Origin: Seleniibacterium sp963677135
GTDB lineage: Bacteria > Desulfobacterota > Desulfuromonadia > Desulfuromonadales > Geopsychrobacteraceae
Assembly (NCBI GenBank): GCA_963677135.2
Contig: CAXXLS010000017.1
Coordinates: 682,001-746,000 of the forward strand
DNA length: 64,000 bases
Direction of reading: 5' to 3'
Position numbers and translations under genes: made by a program. Below, piece after piece: positions 63,072 through 64,000 of this stretch. The first letter of the stretch is position 1. Each line of letters starts with the position of its first letter. The notes under the pieces were generated by a model, which saw only the letters and a list, made by a program, of their open reading frames with translations, made no database searches and was not told the origin of the DNA.

Positions 63072-64000
63072 TCAGGCATCGATAAAATCGATCCAGTCAA
63101 CCGTTAAGGTCGGTACCCCGAATTCCTCCTCGACTTTTCCTTTCAGAAGATAGGGGCGATGGCGTACCATTTTTCGGCAGAAACGGGCGTAGGCTCCCGG
63201 AAAAAAGGTTGCGTCATAGATGCCGGTGGTGTCTTCAAAGGAAATAAATTCCATGGGACGGCCGTTTTTGTCCTGGACGGTTTTTCCGGTGACCCACCAG
63301 CCGATCATGGTGATGTGACGACCGACCCAGCGCAGCATGTCGCAGGCTCTGACCGGTTTCAGGCGGGCGATCTGGGAGCGGTACAGGACCAGTGGATGAA
63401 AGGAGACCAGCATGCCGAGGGTCTCGAGCTCCTGGTCAAGGACAGTTCTGGCGTCATAAGGGGGCGGCTCCGGCAGGGCGGCTGCCGGAGCGCCGAACAG
63501 GGGCATCTGGCCGACTGAGGGCTGGCGGTTATGGCCGAGAAGCCGCCAGAGCAGGGTAGGGCGCCGTTGTTTTCCTTCCAGCTCGTCAAAACACCCTGCC
63601 TTGATCAGCAGCCGGGCATCGCTCTGATCGATTGTCACCCGGCCCATGAAATCGGCAAAGTCGTGAAATGGACCCCGGTCGTTCCGCTCGCTCAGCAGAC
63701 GGGTGACGGCCTGGCGACTGAGCCCGTTGATCTGCATCAGGCCGAGCCGCAGTTCTCTCTGCCTGCCGGTATAGTGATAGTCACTGTGATTGATGTCGGG
63801 CGGCAAGACCTCAAGCTGCATGCGCCGGGCTTCCGAAAGGTAGGCGAAAGGGGAATAGAACCCCCCCTGGTTGGAAATGACCGCAGCCATGAATTCGGCC
63901 GGATGGTTCGCCTTGAGATACGCCGACTTGCAACTGACCAGGGCGTAGGACGCCGAATGCGGTTTGCAGAATGAATAGCCGGCAAAGGACAGGATCTGCT
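63072..64000 (-). CDS. DNA polymerase III alpha subunit-type polymerase, C-terminal part
   Basis: The gene enters from the right edge; about 309 residues are visible. FAGYSFCKPHSASYALVSCK followed by LKANHPAEFMAAVISNQGGFY is the conserved fingers-region block of C-family polymerases. A helix-hairpin-helix region follows (GLMQINGLSRQAVTRLL), and a C-terminal OB fold (ITMIGWWVTGKTVQDKNGR, then FISFEDTTGIYDATFF). The sequence ends earlier than in typical replicative DnaE, so a DnaE2-like or shorter paralogue is plausible; the visible part cannot decide. No beta-clamp motif is claimed. Confidence 0.88.
   Translation of the reverse strand, partial: QILSFAGYSFCKPHSASYALVSCKSAYLKANHPAEFMAAVISNQGGFYSPFAYLSEARRMQLEVLPPDINHSDYHYTGRQRELRLGLMQINGLSRQAVTRLLSERNDRGPFHDFADFMGRVTIDQSDARLLIKAGCFDELEGKQRRPTLLWRLLGHNRQPSVGQMPLFGAPAAALPEPPPYDARTVLDQELETLGMLVSFHPLVLYRSQIARLKPVRACDMLRWVGRHITMIGWWVTGKTVQDKNGRPMEFISFEDTTGIYDATFFPGAYARFCRKMVRHRPYLLKGKVEEEFGVPTLTVDWIDFIDA

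Noticed and set aside
1..64000. CRISPR array or prophage structural genes
   Set aside because: No regularly spaced repeats and no capsid, tail, terminase or integrase gene (other than the IS transposases) were seen.

Overview
The window looks like a chromosome segment of a Gram-negative, probably anaerobic bacterium. Moderately GC-rich core DNA, a Tat-exported sulfite oxidase-like enzyme with its own c-type cytochrome, a rubrerythrin-like ferritin, a tripartite tricarboxylate transporter, a PpsR-type PEP synthase regulator, and HDOD and GGDEF/EAL signalling proteins all suggest Desulfuromonadales/Geobacterales-type Desulfobacterota. This placement is inferred from gene content, not computed.

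Region 1 (1-2955) is a tight four-gene operon: amidoligase (GS-like COOH-NH2 ligase), an unrecognised acidic 113-aa protein, a class II glutamine amidotransferase and a gamma-glutamylcyclotransferase-like protein. It has the parts to make, feed and undo an amide or peptide tag, with the small protein as a possible substrate. This is the best candidate for an under-described system.

Region 2 (2987-24159) is a defence island. A near-consensus sigma70-type promoter precedes a small HTH protein, a cytosine-5 DNA methyltransferase, a class 1 DISARM set (drmD, drmMI, drmA, drmB, drmC) and a Vsr mismatch endonuclease, all nearly gapless. Fifteen bases later begins a complete Qat system (qatA KAP ATPase, qatB, qatC QueC-like, qatD TatD-like). 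A DUF262 (GmrSD/type IV restriction-like) gene follows and is cut by an insertion sequence.

Region 3 (24160-27857) is mobile DNA: an intact IS3-family element with recognisable terminal repeats, abutting the truncated, nonsense-mutated remains of a second IS3-family element. Then comes a GC-rich stand-alone Fic protein with three TTATTTTA-type repeats upstream. Region 4 (27858-30690) has long non-coding stretches, a sugar-nucleotide epimerase-type gene and an unrecognised 423-aa protein.

Region 5 (30691-44885) is catabolic. A GntR/FCD regulator and a downstream operon share the palindrome CCGATATATCGG. The operon carries a mandelate-racemase-type enolase-superfamily enzyme, TctC/TctB/TctA uptake proteins, a fumarylacetoacetase-fold hydrolase and an unusual SDR protein; a YiaK-like dehydrogenase follows. 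This suggests uptake and cleavage of a sugar acid or similar carboxylic acid, possibly through a 2,4-diketo-3-deoxy acid. On the opposite strand lie DUF169, cytidylate-kinase-like and second GntR/FCD genes. A class III CoA-transferase and ppsR follow.

Region 6 (44886-64000) is mostly housekeeping or respiratory: sulfite oxidase plus cytochrome, a fumarate-reductase-like flavoprotein, an iron-sulfur flavoprotein-like reductase, a YbiT-like ABC-F protein with an altered second Walker A, an ABM monooxygenase, an esterase broken at a G8 tract, DUF1328 and lipoprotein genes, a ferritin-like protein, HDOD-GAF, HrpB helicase, a cold-shock protein, a PAS-GGDEF-EAL receptor, and the C-terminal end of a DNA polymerase III alpha-type gene running off the right edge. 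No tRNA, rRNA or CRISPR array was seen.
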